From Oreocharis arfaki (taxonomy: Eukaryota; Chordata; Aves; Passeriformes; Paramythiidae): a stretch of 64,000 nt of DNA. The position numbers and the translations under genes were made by a program. The stretch spans positions 444,758-508,757 of the forward strand of contig VZRR01004509.1 in the NCBI GenBank assembly GCA_013398015.1. The letters are read 5' to 3'. Positions 25,613-38,836 of the stretch are shown here, piece after piece (the stretch's first letter is position 1; each line of letters begins with the position of its first letter). The notes under the pieces are model-generated. The model worked only from the letters and a program-made list of their open reading frames with translations. It was not told where the DNA came from and did not search any database.

Positions 25613-28600
25613 TCTGACTATTTTCTTTCCATAATACGAGGAAGAGCCTAATTTTAGGTACTGTCTTTCTTAACAGGATCTTTTTGAATGGCACTACAGT
25701 TCTTTTAATTTTGGTAATTACATCAGGATAACTCTTTATAGCCACCTCCTTGCTAATTACTCACTACCTTGCACAACACTAGGTTTTGGTAAAGAAAGCC
25801 ACATGGAAAACACAGTGTTTATCTTGGTGAACTTGGCAGCATAACCACACTGCTTGAAAACAAATGCATTCATGAAAATGCTGCCACCTCTGAGTCACCA
25901 CACAAGCCCCACATCAGCACACAGCCTCCTGTAATTTGAGAGCCTCATTAAACCTATCAACATGTGTATCTTTTCAGACTGATGAAACAGGAAAAGTTTC
26001 GAGACAGCAGTGGGCTTTGCTGTCCCCTAGGTATAATCTGCTGAATTTGGGAATTCCCTTCAGAGTTTTTTCCCCTCTTAATGCTAATGGGCATGGCACA
26101 AAGACCATAGATTCTGCATTTATTCAGAAAAATTATTCTCCTATTGAGAAAAAAATAATGCAGTCCACAAAGCAATGTAAAGATACTTGTTCTCAGCAGA
26201 ACTGCAAAACAACAAATCTTCAAATAAGCAAAAAAACCTCTGATTTTTCAAAAAACCCACTTTAATTACTGTGTGGTTTGTTCAGTTTTCTTTTGAAGAC
26301 GCCTAACATATGGTATGGTTTACACAACACTGGCAGTGAGCTCGAGACAGAAGCTTCATATCTAGCTGCAGAAGTATGCAAAACTTAACACTACGCATCA
26401 AGATTGTCCTTCTCATCAGCTGAGTATGGCCTTTTAAGTTTGCATGCATAATTAATTCCTATTGCTAAATATTCTTTAAATACTAAAAAATGGGGTGGGT
26501 TTTTTTTGTCATATGCACGGCTTGTCCTCGTAGCTGGTGCCACCAAGGGGCAGAGATCACTGCCTTCCTCAGACAGGGCAGGCCCCTCGTTACATCAGTG
26601 CACTTACACTCCTGGCTTCAACAATCCCAATTTAAAGAAAAAATATTCATACACAAAGGAAATGGCACTTCCTAAGATGTAGCCTTCAAACTGTGCAGCA
26701 CACAGACTCCAGCTGTGCCTCCCTCCCTCGAGGGTTTGTGCAGGTCCCTCCAGAGGCACGCCAGGGCTCAGGCCCCCACAGCTGTGCCAGTCATCGAGCC
26801 ACTGGGTAGCCATCTCTCCCAGCAAAGGCAAGCAGGTTTGGCAAAACCCCTCAACTGCCTGTTTTATTTCTAGGGCATCAAGGGAAGAAGCTACAAATGG
26901 GGCCGTGTACTACAAAATACTTCAACCTTCAATAATAACCTCTCCTTTTCTCCTCACTCAGCGCCCTGCACCTCCCAGTGCTGTGACCGCGCCGTGTCTT
27001 CAAATACAGCATTAGCTTATTTCCTTCTCAGTAAAAGCACCTTAAAAAACAGCAACAGAGGGTTTGTAAAACAAAGTTTAAAAAAAAAAATACCACAAGA
27101 GTTTAACTGAGAAGCTCTTGCTCTGTTCTCAGGAGTTCAGAGAACCCAGCGGTTTCTTTTTTGACAAAAGGTAGTTTTAGTGGTGTAAGTTATCTGCACT
27201 CCCGTAGTGTTGGCGCAGCACTTCTCAGGCTCTGGGTCACAAGTAGGTCAAAAACCTTCACACAGCAGTTTGCAAAACAACTCTATGTAGAGTAAGATGT
27301 TTTCAGAAGATATCTGTGCCTTCCTTGGTATGGAAAGAACTAAACAAAATCAGCACTGGAAAAATGATAATAATTCAAAAGCTTTGCCTCGTTATTTGGA
27401 TTGCAAATGATAACTACTGTGGCAGCACTCCACAATGCATTTGTGATTCATTTTTTCCCCCAAAAAGGTTAGGCAATTCTCAGATGTTTTCCAACAAGTT
27501 TAGAAGGCCATAATAAAATCCTTGGAAACCACTGGTCTAGATGGCCTTACCGTCAAGGTTGTCTGTCTGAAAATCTCACTTGCAGATTATCACCAGGCTG
27601 ATGCTGGGGATCCTGAACTAGAGGAGAGAAGAGGAAAATTGAGATCACAGATTTCCACTTGTGTTGGTTTTAGAACAAGTGATACAAATTATACAAAAAG
27701 AAATTCTTTATTCTGTGTTCAAAGCATTGAGAATTGTATTAAATGCATACCATTAAGGATTAGAAAGGATAAAAGATTCAAACAACATCAGGAAATAAAT
27801 TATTTATGGTTTATATTTTAAAATAGTACCTACATAGTACCACCACTTTCGTATTTTGGCTGTATTTACATTACTAGACACTTGGGGTGGAAAAGCCCTG
27901 GTTCAGTTCCTGTTAACCAGTGGGAATATAACTCAAGACTGCTTGCTGGGATGCTCCCCCTGCACACAAAGGCCTGGCTGGGACAGATGAAGAAATACTC
28001 AAGCAGTTCCTTCCTGTGACCCATCCACCCAACACAGCCATGTGCACACAGCAGCAGCAAGGCAGGAGTTGGTTGTCTAACACAAGGCAGCAGAGCAACA
28101 TAAACCTTTGCCTCATTTTTAATTAAAGAAAAGACTCTAAATGCACTTAAAATGAAATCTGGGCAGCACTTAGGAGCCGAGCTGAGGAACGCATCCTCAG
28201 AATTGCTGTGCAGTCTTTTACAGACCCAGAATTTGTGGGTGTCCAAGTGATGCCACTCAAGTTGTGCTGCCCATACCCAGCTTTGTTCAGAGCCTGCTGC
28301 CCACTTCAGCCCCAACCCAGTTCTGATTTGGGACTCTCCAATTTGGGAGTCTCAGCACGCTCTAACCCAGAGCACATCTCAAACAGCACATGACACGCAT
28401 CAGTCTCAGGGAGGATTTCCTGCTGCAAACGCTACCCTTCCCTTCAAATTCATGCACTGCATTGCAAATAAATCAGTAAGTCAGTATTTCAAGCACCCAG
28501 CAGGACTCAAAGGCCTGCTGTATTTTCCTAACCAGACTAAGGGAACTCAGACATATTCTCTCTTTGCCTCTCCCAGCAGACTCCTGCAATCCTGAAACCG

Positions 28601-31600
28601 CAGTCTGCTTCAGAGTCCTACAGAGGGAGGATGTACTTTCTCCCACAGCTGAAGCTATGCCACTTCACCCAGACCAGGAATGAAAGCATCATTATGCCCA
28701 AACACAAAGGCCCTCAGCTTTTACTGGGGAAGATGACTGGGCTTTGATTCCTTCTGCATGTATCAGACATCATAACTTCTTCCTGGTAAGCACAAAATCC
28801 CCGGACTCTGATGCTGGACTGCCTGAGTGGCCAGGCCGCAGTGAATAAGCAAATGGTCTCCTTGAATCTCAAATATGTTTCTCCAGGAGAAATAGAAGAA
28901 CACCCATCCCACTCTACAGGAGCCTCATGACCAGAGCAGTTTCAGGGGCAGTGCAGGACATGAACTTGATGACCGCAAACTGACAAAAGAATTGAGCTTT
29001 TGTTTTACTTGCGTCCTTTTGTGGCCACAAGCTGCTTTGTTACGTACTGGCATTTCACCTCATGTTAGCCAGCCCCAGAAATCTCTTTTCTTTGTCCTTG
29101 CGAAGGCAAGGGAACAACACAAATATTGCTGCCATCAATAGAACAACTTCCAATATTAAATGTCCATATACAGTCTCAGTTCTCTATGTCATCCTAATTG
29201 TCTCCCAGTGAAAACAAACCCATTTTTTTTGTTTCTGGTATGAACTGCTTGTACTGAAAAATTGCTTCATCTGAAAATTTTGAAACATCCTATAAAAAAC
29301 CACCTGGAAATCTAGAAATTTTCAAAATAAATAAAGGATGGTTTTACTCATCCATAATGCTCCTCTTTCCCTGCTGCCATTGTTACTGCACTGAACAGGG
29401 AATATGCCAGTTTGCAGCTAAATTTCCCACCACAAGGGTCCTTATCTTATGCTGAGAGGCTGAGATCCAGAAAAAAGCAGGTTTACAGAAATAAAATAAA
29501 ATCGCATCTGACCTGGGGTTTTTTACAGGAGGCTGGACAAGAACAGAAGAATCCAGTCAAACACCTCTCTTTGTGCAACCCAGAGGAAGACAATGAGTCC
29601 ATAACAGGTGTGGGATTGCCATCCTCCTCGTGATACCCAACAATACAATTACTGTCAACAGTGCTTCAGATTTGTTGGTATCTTATTGCCTAGCCAAGGA
29701 AAAAGCTGACTTTACTCCTGAAGATGTGTGCTTTGTTATAAAAAGAATACCAAAATAAGGAGTTTCAGAGAATAACATAAATCAAGAGGTCCTCTTGGTA
29801 CCATCGGAGTTAAAACCCGTAACTTCGGTGTATAATATTTTAAGTATTATCAAGCAGAAATAATCAGATTTCAGTTTAATTGCTCCTTTTGTGAAAATAC
29901 TTTATTAAATTAATTAACCAAGTTACCTTGTCAGTGCACAATCCATTACTAATTCTAAAACTATTGATCTTTGCATTTGGAAGTCATTGTTTGGCATCAA
30001 ACTGGTTTTTGCAATTAGCCTATGCTAGAAGGCTTAATAAAACTCAAGGACTCCTCTAAGAGACTACAAAATGAAAATATTCCTACGTATGCTCAGAAAT
30101 TACCATTATGCATGGTCATCTTGACCCTAGGCAAGGAAGGCAACTATTGACAGCACAAATCCCAAGAGAGCTAACTATGAAAAAATGCTCTTTTCTCTTG
30201 TCCAGCCAACACTGACTTATTTACTAGTCAAGTTGCATCAGCAAGGGTCTTCAGTTTGCCCTCCAAGCTCTACCTCACAGGTACATATATAAAAACCCAC
30301 AGCATCCACCAAACCACACTGAATTTGTATTCCTTTCTCACGCTCTACCACTGATCTTAAAGTGTTCAAGCTATGCACAAACAAAAAGTGATCATTAGCA
30401 ATTGTCAGGGAAGCTGTTGTATAAGAGAGAAGCTTCCTGAGCTCCCACAGACTACACTGAGTGAAAAAGCCTTTTAAAATAGCACTACCAGCATTCCTAA
30501 AAACTTACATAATCACAACCAAAAAAGGAAACCTGACTCTAGAGTAATCTGGGAAAAGTAAAACTTACATTTGCATTATATCATTCAGGAAGTGGACAGG
30601 TTAAATAAATCACATATTTCCAGAGCTGAAAACTGCTGAAAAAATAATGGCTGGAGCAGGCATACAAGGCAAAGCTTATGTACAATGATGTTATGCATAC
30701 ACAATTTTCATTTACACTACAAGGTAATTAATACAAAGCCCCCGGAGTTTCTCTCCTTCTCCTGCCTCTTCCAAACTACTGCCTTTACCCTCACTTCTTT
30801 CCATGCCTCCTTCATTTCTCTGCCCATGCCCTTTTCATAAACAATGACAGATTGGCACTCAGGTGGAATTGAGGCCTTTCACATAATTTCTTCCTGCTTT
30901 AAATTTGTCAGTGTAGAAGTCTGTATGGTGACTGTAGGACCCCAAGCGGCATTGGCCTTAACTTCTACAAGATGTACAGCCTCCTTTCTCCTTAAGAAAA
31001 ATCCAGAAAAATACCACCAGAACTATACAAATCTTTTCTTTTGAGAATAAACACCTCCAAGTTTTCCCAGGGTACACATTGAAGCACCCAGTGCAAAAAG
31101 GCAAACATGACATTAAGAGGTAAAGTGATTAAAAAGGCATGCATCAAAACAACACACCTGTTGTTCAAAGATAACAGACAAAAAAAAAATGAAAATTCCT
31201 ACTGTCCCAGCTCAACAGAACCTCTCACATTGACCTTGCTACGAACTGGTGTAGAAGACGTTCTCCCCAGTAGTAGGGATGGGCATGGATCCTCCATTAG
31301 GGCCTGGGCAGCAAAAGGGACAGAAGTCATCTACCTACAGGTCACTCATTCTGACCTGCCCATGCACTGCTGAGGGGTCACTCTACCTGCATCTACCAAA
31401 AAAAGCAAAGCCAGAGCTGGCAGTATCAAAAGGCCAACTCACCCTGAAAGCTGAGACCTAAACCCAACTCAGTGGGAGAAAACTTCATTTTCTATAATTC
31501 CTTATTTCTCTTTATTCTTCATGTGGCAAGTTACGTTTTTTCTTATCACGCTGATATCACGTTGAATTTGGGCAAGACATGTATCTTTACTTCATATGGA

Positions 31601-32399
31601 TTTACACATCTGCACATATAGTTCACTCATTACTGGAAGGGGGAAAGCAGTAAGTATTTCAGCAGTTAAGAACCACCAAACAGCCAAAAACCTCTTTTTC
31701 CAAGGGTAATGACCATTCTTTTAACATATGAACACAGAGATAAGAGTTCTTTCCAGCATTCATAAATAGATGATTATAACGTGTAACTTTAGGTCAACAT
31801 TGCTGTTTCTGCCTTTTTTCTCCAAACAGAGGACAGTAAGGGATGTGATCTGCACACACAACTGCTGATTTATGCTGTGCTGACTAGAAGGAACTACACT
31901 GTCAGCAGGACAATTTCTCATGATTACAGTGTTTGCTCGCCTCACCGAGACCAGAAGTCCATGTTCTGAAAGCACGAAGAAAGCTACGAACAGTTCAGAT
32001 ACAAGACATAACACATGTACAGCACGGACAGGCTGAATGTCTCCTTTATGTAAAAGACAGATGACACATTCTCTAATTAAAGGTTAGTCAAGGAGTATAA
32101 TGACTAGAGGCCAAACATGAGAGATGGTAATCTTGATTACAGGTTGGTCAGAGAGATCAAAGTAATAAATTGGCTCAGTGTTCCTAGAAAAAACTTTGTG
32201 AACTTTTGATGAGAAGATTACTATGTCCAGAATTCCATCTCCATCGCTTGAGACTTTCTATTCCCTTTAAACAGCCCACACAATGCAGACACTTGCTTCT
32301 TGTTCTCCTGCTCTGACCAGTGCTGAAACACGGATGAAGTGGAATGAAATGTTACACAGTGAAGATTAACTTCGACCAATCAAACTCAGTGGCGGCTTG
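25613..32399. other. Intergenic DNA, nothing recognised
   Basis: About 6.8 kb of unique AT-rich sequence. The 149-aa and 110-aa class open frames on both strands overlap each other and match no family I can name. No RNA gene or transposon was recognised. Confidence 0.55.
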
Positions 32400-33130
32400 A
32401 ACCTTTCCTGGCCTGTCCTATCTGTACTCACCGAACTCCTGCACTGAGTGTGAGCCACAACTCCTTGCCCCTAAACTTCTCCTTTCAGCCCAGGCACTGC
32501 TTCCCTCACAGCCTCCTCCTGTGCTAGCCCAGCAGTATCCACCACATGCCACAAAGCCAGCTCTTCCAGGGTCCCATCCATACAGATATCCTCCTGAGCT
32601 TACCTGAACTGACCTAGACCATCTCTTTCTTATCTCAGTCCTGCTCCACAGCAGTTTCCCTCACATCTCCAAACACCATCACATCCTTCACAGTGTGCTA
32701 AGGAGCCCCTTGGCCCCCACCACCCCTGACAGCTCTGCTGCTCCACACCCTGCTCTCCCACCCGTGGTCCTCAAACAGCCCCCATACTCAGGCTGCCCCT
32801 GCACACCCCAGCCATTCCTCAGTGCCTTTCACAACCCAACTCTAATGCCCTAGGACCACAATCCTCTTCATTCCCCTCCACCAAACAAAGTGCCCTTCCC
32901 TTCTTTCTCCAATGAGCTCCTGCAAAGCCCCAGGGGTCCCCAGCTCACTGTAACATCACAAGTGACTCCATCCATTTTCCTGCACCCCTTGCCGGAAGGA
33001 TCATGCCCCTGTTCTCCTGCCTCCACAGCCATGGCTCACATCCAACATCCTGCACCCTCAACAGCTGGTTCCCCAGCTGGCCTCCATCCCAGCCACTGAC
33101 CTGCCTTCACTGCTCTACCTGCCAGGAAGT
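32400..33130. repeat. C/T-rich strand-asymmetric tract
   Basis: For about 700 bp the + strand is rich in C, T and A and poor in G, with many CCTCC, CCCC and CACCC words, unlike both flanks. Open frames here are proline/serine-rich for that reason. It may be an eroded low-complexity satellite or a polypyrimidine region; I recognise no element or gene in it. Confidence 0.5.
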
Positions 33131-33968
33131 GGGGGGAAAAAGGAGGCAAGAAGGGAACAGGAACCATCTTCCCAGAAACTGATCTCTGAGCCTCAGATGA
33201 AGAATGACCTCTGATTACTAGGGATTTTGAGATCACCTAGCTGAGATTTTGGCTTATGACCTCCAGAAGCAAGCATGAACAAACACCTCCATCAGATAAT
33301 AGGAAGCATTGTATTGTCTTAATATCAACCACTCCACATACAGATTATTAAACAGCAAGAAAAAAAGGGATTGAAAACCTGTTACTATCTTGTTTTGTTG
33401 CAATAGTATGAACTACCTATCTTCTCATCATTACAGACAGCAGTGGCATAAGAATGCTCAGGAAATGCATGCTTGATGTAAAAAGAAAAACAAATAGTTA
33501 CCAATATTTATTTAAAACAAATACAGTGCAATAGTTCCCCCTACTGACAGCACAAAATCAGATCTCTAATCAAAGTTATTTCCTGGGTGGTCCTCAAATT
33601 ACTAACTCACTGCCCTGGTGTGGTCCACATAAACCAACCAGCCTCCTGTGCTTGCTGAAACCTAAAGGACAGAGAGCAGGTCTGAGCAGAGACTTGCCAA
33701 ACTCTGGCTGTATTTGAGGACCAACCTCTTTGGACAAAGAGCTAGTCTGACAGCCCGTGTGGTCCTTAGTTCCCAACAAACCGCAATGAAAATATTATCT
33801 TTCTGCTCTAGTGTCAGTTCTCTGGAGCCAGCGACAGCTAGGTTAAACCAGGACCAAGAATAGCTACTTAGAGAATTCAAAGGCAATTTGGGGCTAACCG
33901 TGCTTCTGGTCACAAACAGCGACCAAATCATTCCTCTAGCCTTATACACCTAGCTTTCATTTCTGGGT
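33131..33968. other. Intergenic DNA, nothing recognised
   Basis: Unique AT-rich sequence between the C/T-rich tract and the first 270-bp direct repeat. No gene or element was recognised. Confidence 0.55.
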
Positions 33969-34238
33969 TGTAAAGCTAATGGGATTTTGCACTCTGGTCA
34001 TTTAGCTAAAAAATAAAAGGCTGACGAAAATCAGCGTCTAGTATGTTATATCCTCATCTCATTCGGGAAAGAAAAAAAAAAAAGAACAAATATGCAATGA
34101 TAAAACATAAAAGAGTAACAGAACTAAAGAGAATCTACCCAAATATGGACTGGACCACACAAATCTATAAATCAGGATTTTTGCCAACTCCTGTTATGAT
34201 CTTGCCTTTCTCTATACAAATGCACCCGAAAATCTGCT
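33969..34238. repeat. 270-bp direct repeat, copy 1
   Basis: The segment starts TGTAAAGCTAATGGG and ends AAAATCTGCT, and it is repeated in the same orientation at 35316-35586 with roughly 95% identity by eye. Copy 1 keeps several CpG dinucleotides (GACGAAA, AGCGTCT, TTCGGG, ACCCGAA) that are non-CpG in copy 2, three of them as TG or CA. The same conceptual peptide appears in both copies only because of the repeat. It could be a pair of LTRs or a local segmental duplication; I recognise no known family. Confidence 0.9.
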
Positions 34239-34939
34239 AAATGCTACTAAAGATAATGCCAAATCTCATTTCAGACGCAAAAAATCTCATTCATGGTGAA
34301 TATGTTCTCTACCCAGCCAATATTCAGACAGGGGTCAGTTGCTGACATCTGCATATGGTCTTCTAGAAGTTCCCTAAAGCTCCTCACCTCACTTCTAATT
34401 CTCCCTCTGCTCTGTCTAGAAAACAGAAACGTGCATCAGCAGTGACACACACCTTCCTCTTAACTGCATCTCCAGCACCTGGCTTTTTCCCTTGAACAAG
34501 GCTGCCCATTCCTCCCAGTGCACAGGGTGTAATACTCTCAGTCAGCTCCCTGGCAGGTTCTGCGAGCGTCTCTTACTCCAGGTTTGCACAGCCCGGTGCA
34601 GAAAAGCCTTGCTCATGGCTGGGGTTCCTGGTAAAGACAAAATATGACAAAACATAAAGGATTTGCTTTAGGGCAGATTGCAGCTGCTTCACATCACACC
34701 AGAGCCATGATCCTCAAAGCCTGTGCTGAGGTAAGATGGCTTTGAAATGGTCATAATTTAGCATTTTTCACTCACTTTGGTTTCAGCAGTGTTGCATCTG
34801 AAATTACAGAAGTCTTCTAATAACGTACTTCTTTGGGGAAAAACACTCGGAACATGTCTCTGTGCTGTTTGCAGATATGATATTGGACCATCAAGCCCGT
34901 AGGACAGGGATCAAATCTTTCATCTTGGAGGGAAGATCC
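34239..34939. other. Spacer between direct repeats, nothing recognised
   Basis: Unique sequence separating the first direct repeat from the CR1 fragment. No gene or element was recognised. Confidence 0.55.
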
Positions 34940-35306
34940 TGCATCTCAGGTACTACCTGGAATAGGGAATGCTGCAGAAAGACACTCTCTACAACTCCCT
35001 GAAAGGAGGTTGTAGCCAGGTGGGGGTCAGCCTCTTCTCCCTGGCAACCTGCCACAGGATGAGAGGACATAGTTGTAAGCTGCACCAGGGGATGTTCACA
35101 TTGAACATCAGGCAGAGTTTTTTCATGGAAAGGGAGGCTAAGCATTGGAATGGACTGCCCAGGGAAGTGGTGAAGCCACCATTCCTGAAGGTAATAACCA
35201 AATTGACTGTGGCTCTGAAGTTGATACAGTGATGTCCAGACAAATGTTAGACTCAATGGTCTAGGAGGTGTTGTCCAACCTCTGTAATTATAAACCACAA
35301 GATGCT
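34940..35306 (+). mobile_element. CR1 LINE fragment, diverged
   Basis: It matches the CR1 3' region: CTACAACTCCCTGAAAGGAG, then GCCTCTTCTCCCTGGCAAC, GGACTGCCCAGGGAAGTGG and the terminal GACTCAATGGTCTAGGAGG with TTGTCCAACCTCTGTAAT. It is 5'-truncated, carries internal deletions before the 3' tail, and is more diverged than the CR1 at 25155. It lies between the two 270-bp direct repeats and ends about 10 bp before the second one. Confidence 0.9.
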
Positions 35307-35315
35307 TTGTTCTGC

Positions 35316-35586
35316 TGTAAAGCTAATGGGATTTTGCACTCTGGTCATTTAGCTAAAAAATAAAAGGCTGAAGAAAATCAGCATCTAGTATGTTGTATCC
35401 TCATCTCATTTGGGGAAAAAGAAATAAAAAAGAACAAATATGCAATGATAAAACATAAAAGAGTAACAGAACTAAAGAGAATCTACCCAAATATGGACTG
35501 GACCACACAAATCTATAAATCAGGATTTTTGCCAACTCCTGTTATGATCTTGCCTTTCTCTATGCAAATGCACCTGAAAATTTGCT
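35316..35586. repeat. 270-bp direct repeat, copy 2
   Basis: Same-orientation copy of 33969-34238. CpG sites kept in copy 1 are changed here, three of them to TG or CA (AGCATCT, TTTGGG, ACCTGAA), which points to an old duplication followed by CpG decay. The homopolymer region near 35412 differs in length between copies. The right boundary lies about 220 bp before the CpG island. Confidence 0.9.
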
Positions 35587-35809
35587 CCCACTCCTCCAAA
35601 AACTGCCCTTTGCCTTTTCAGGGGAGTTCATTGAGCAGAGCTCGGGCAGTGGGGACACCGGTGCCCCCATGGCTTTTGGGGGAACAGCAGAACCCTGAGT
35701 CCGCAGGGATGCCGTGGGTCCCCCAGCGTGGCGGGACCCAGCCCTCTGCCCTCACAGCACGAATGGCAGAGATTTCGGTATTTTTCAGCTTCCTGAAGAC
35801 AAACAACTT

Positions 35810-36245
35810 CCCCGACGCTCCGAGCCTTGCCCAGGTAGCTCTGGGGACTGGGGCTGCCGCGATAGGCGGCAGGGCCGGGCCGGGCCCCGCGGGGCTGACG
35901 CACAGGAAGGCGCTGCCGCGGGCCGGGGGCGGGCACGGCCGCTAAAAGCCCGCGGGGCGGCGGCGGCGGCGGCAGCGGCGCTCGGCCGGACCCGGCACAG
36001 GCAAGTGGGGCTGCGGCCGCGGGGAGAGCGCACCGAGCGCCGGGCGGGCCGGGATGGGACGGGACGGGCCGGGATGGGGCGCGCACCGACCCTCGGCACA
36101 GGCGGGGCCGATGGAACTGGCCCCCGGGCAAGCCCGGCGGCCGGGAGGGCACCTGGGCACCCGAAAAGCGGGGCTGGTCCGCGCCGTCCGGAGTGCGGCT
36201 GGGCACATCCCCGCCGTCACGCAGCGCCCGCTCCTGCCAGCCGCC
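35810..36245 (+). promoter_or_regulatory. STAT4: CpG island, probable STAT4 promoter
   Basis: About 430 bp dense in CpG with GC boxes (GGGGGCGGGC near 35925), an ETS-like CAGGAAGG near 35903 and a TATA-like CTAAAAG at 35942-35948. These are followed by a GGC-repeat stretch and the boundary CACAG/GCAAGT at 36000/36001. The last motif fits the consensus of a GC-AG intron donor, so a short noncoding exon may end at 36000 and splice to the acceptor at 38835. The island lies 2.8 kb upstream of the STAT4 start codon on the same strand, with no other gene between. Assigning it to STAT4 is inference; it could also start an unannotated RNA. Confidence 0.5.
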
Positions 36246-36248
36246 TTA

Positions 36249-36580
36249 CAGTAACAGGATGGCTTGGGGTGGAAGGGACCTTAAAGATCATGTAGTTCCA
36301 ACGCCCTGCCGTGAGCAGGGACAACTTGCACTAGAGACCAGGTTGCTCAGAGCCCCATCCAACCTGGTCTTGAACACCTCCAGGGATGGTGCATCCGCAA
36401 TTTCCCTGGGCAATCTGTTTCAGTGCATCGCCATGCTCACAGTAAAATTTTTTTTTCCAATGTCTAACTTCAACCTACTCTCTTTAAATTGGAGCCCATT
36501 CCCCCTGTCCTCTCACTACGTGCTCATGCAGACAGTGTTGCCCCATCTTTCCTGAAAACTTTCTTTCAGTTCCCTTCAGG
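36249..36580 (-). mobile_element. CR1 LINE fragment (reverse orientation)
   Basis: Reverse complement of the CR1 3' region. It starts with ACAGGATGGCTTGGGGTGG and GAAGGGACCTTAAAGATCAT, then AGAGCCCCATCCAACCTGGT, CAGGGATGGTGCATC and GGGCAATCTGTTTCAGTGC. It begins within 5 bp of the CpG island and would lie in the first intron if the promoter call is right. It is truncated and non-coding. Confidence 0.95.
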
Positions 36581-38835
36581 GGGCATTCACAGTGAGCTAC
36601 AACTGCCCGACCTTCTCAGCTGTCCCTGCGAAACCTTTTGCGCAGAAGGAACATTGGTTGTACCAAGCATGTCACAAAAATCCCAAGGACAAACCCTACC
36701 CGTGTGCTTTCTAAGAGTTTGTTCATGTGAGCATCCCTGCAACTTACATGGCAGGCCTAAGGGGGCTGCAGGCTGGACAAAATCTTGCCTTTTTTTCTTG
36801 TTTTGTTTTGTTTAGATAAAAATATTAAGTTTCCTTGCTAATCTTGTTAGTATCTCATAATCACCAGAATTCACTAGCAGTTACAATAAAAACCCCCACT
36901 GAAAGTGAACAGTCTTAAAAATCTGGAGCTTTTTTCCATGAGTGTAAGTTTAGAATAAAAGTTACAGTCACTCTCCGTGATCCTGGAGGTCCCTTCCCTT
37001 AACAATTCTCTGATTCTAGTCTATAAATTATTAATGCATTATGATTTGATTCCTTGTATGTATCACCAGAAATAAGGTTTGGGATTCTTTGTAGCTATCA
37101 ATACAGCAACACAGTAAAACACTCCTGTGCCTAAGTCCTCCTCAGCAATTTAATGGAATAAGGTAAATATTCAGGCAATATTTTTTTCTCTCAGAAAGGG
37201 AGTAATAAAGAGGAGAGAAATGTCACTGGACACATTTCCACTGATGTTATATACAGTGTCCTTCATACCACACAGAGAATCATCCCATCAGCCTTAGTTA
37301 GGGAGAAGCTAAAACCTGTCACTTTTACTTTTGCATGAGTAAGTGCTCAGGACACCATTAAACCTTGAGATACTACTTTTTTTTTTTCCTCTGACTTTAA
37401 AAAATGCAAAATGAAAGACTACAGCATTAAAAATACGATGTCTTCTCTGTTTGAAGCTGTTGACATTCTGAAACTACAATTCAGAACTGGAAATAGAAAA
37501 GCTGCATATAAAAAGGTCCGCTTTCTACAAAAATGTCCATTTTGATGAAATCCTGTCTTTTTCTTCAGGAAAAGTTTCTATCAAAAATGTTCCAACAGAT
37601 CCATAATTTGTTGACCCACTTCAATCTTTAGCCCCTGAATGAATTTTGTGTCTTTTGTTCACATGAACAAAACAGTCTGATGAAAGGGAAGACCACCTCT
37701 GGTATGGGATCAGGGTGTTGGCAGAGCCCACTCGAGGACTGGGATCCCAGGGCACAGGTCCTAGAGCATCCCTCTTCTGTGCTCATCCAGAGTGGCCTGT
37801 TCTCAACCCCACCACTGACGTTTTATCCACATGCCACATCTGGGATTACAGCCTGGCATAGCCTGCCCCGAGGCAACATTTTACCTTTAGTCTGTTCTGC
37901 ATTGAACACATCATGGTGAAAATGGTGTTTTCATCAGTGGGATTAGTAATGACAGGGTGCAACCCTAGAGAATGGACTCTCTCATGAGTGGAGAGAGTCA
38001 CTCAGGCTGAGGTCTCCTCCTGCAGAGCCTGCTCACCCAAAATAACCTCTTTAGACCACAGGAGGAGCAGGTATTAATTCAGTCCCCTCTAAAATCTAGA
38101 ACAACCAAGTTTCTATCGTCAGTATCTCAGTTATCAGGCAAAACTTACTTGGGATAGTTTTTTCACTAAGAATTTCAGATTCTGTCATCAGGTGGTGCTA
38201 CTTTTGCTTGTCTTACAGTTTTCATATGACTTTATGCTTACTTTTTTTTTTTGCCTTTCTGTAACATCAAACACAATTAGATGGCAATTTAAAATAGAGA
38301 AGATGCACTAGATTTAGGTTGTGAAGCAGTACTCTCCAAACAGAAAATGTGGGGCTTTAGGAACAGCACAGCAACACACAACCATTATAGCTTTAGGAAA
38401 AAATTGAGTGGTATGAATTCACCCAGAAGAGAGCAAAAACATTGCTTTCCACTACTCTCCAATAAGAATAGTTCTACCTGGGTTTGAAGAGTACAGTCCC
38501 AAACTTCTTCTCTTGATGAGAGATGGTGTGTAAATCTTGCCACTTTATAAGCATCATAAAGTGCCTCAAAACACTTACTTAGAGGAAGGGAATTGACAGA
38601 GGTGCCCATTCAAGTGTAAGAGCCAAAACTTCTTTAATGGCCTTGCTCACTTTTCTCCCTCTTCCCTTTAACTGGCTACATTCACTCAAGTACCACCTAT
38701 TTTCAAAGACAGAATAAAACACTGAAGTATTTTAGAGCTACAATGAAAATAACTGATTGATGCAAGTTGGATTAGCAATTCATTCTCACTTTCCAAGGGC
38801 AAACATGTTTAATTCTTTTTTTTTTTTTTTTGCAG
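36581..38835. other. Probable STAT4 first intron, 3' part
   Basis: AT-rich DNA ending in a 16-T polypyrimidine run and the TGCAG acceptor at 38831-38835. The segment at about 36976-37020 (GATCCTGGAGGTCCCTTCCC then CTCTGATTCT) resembles the last bases of a CR1 tail. Otherwise nothing is recognised. Confidence 0.5.
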
Positions 38836-38836
38836 T

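Noticed and set aside
27866..28315. 149-codon open frame on the - strand
   Set aside because: No recognisable domain, and overlapping open frames occur on both strands; lies in DNA without other gene signals.
35628..36295. Overlapping 190-codon frames on both strands of the STAT4-proximal CpG island
   Set aside because: Arg/Pro/Ala/Gly-rich translations on both strands are typical of CpG islands. One frame continues into the reversed CR1.
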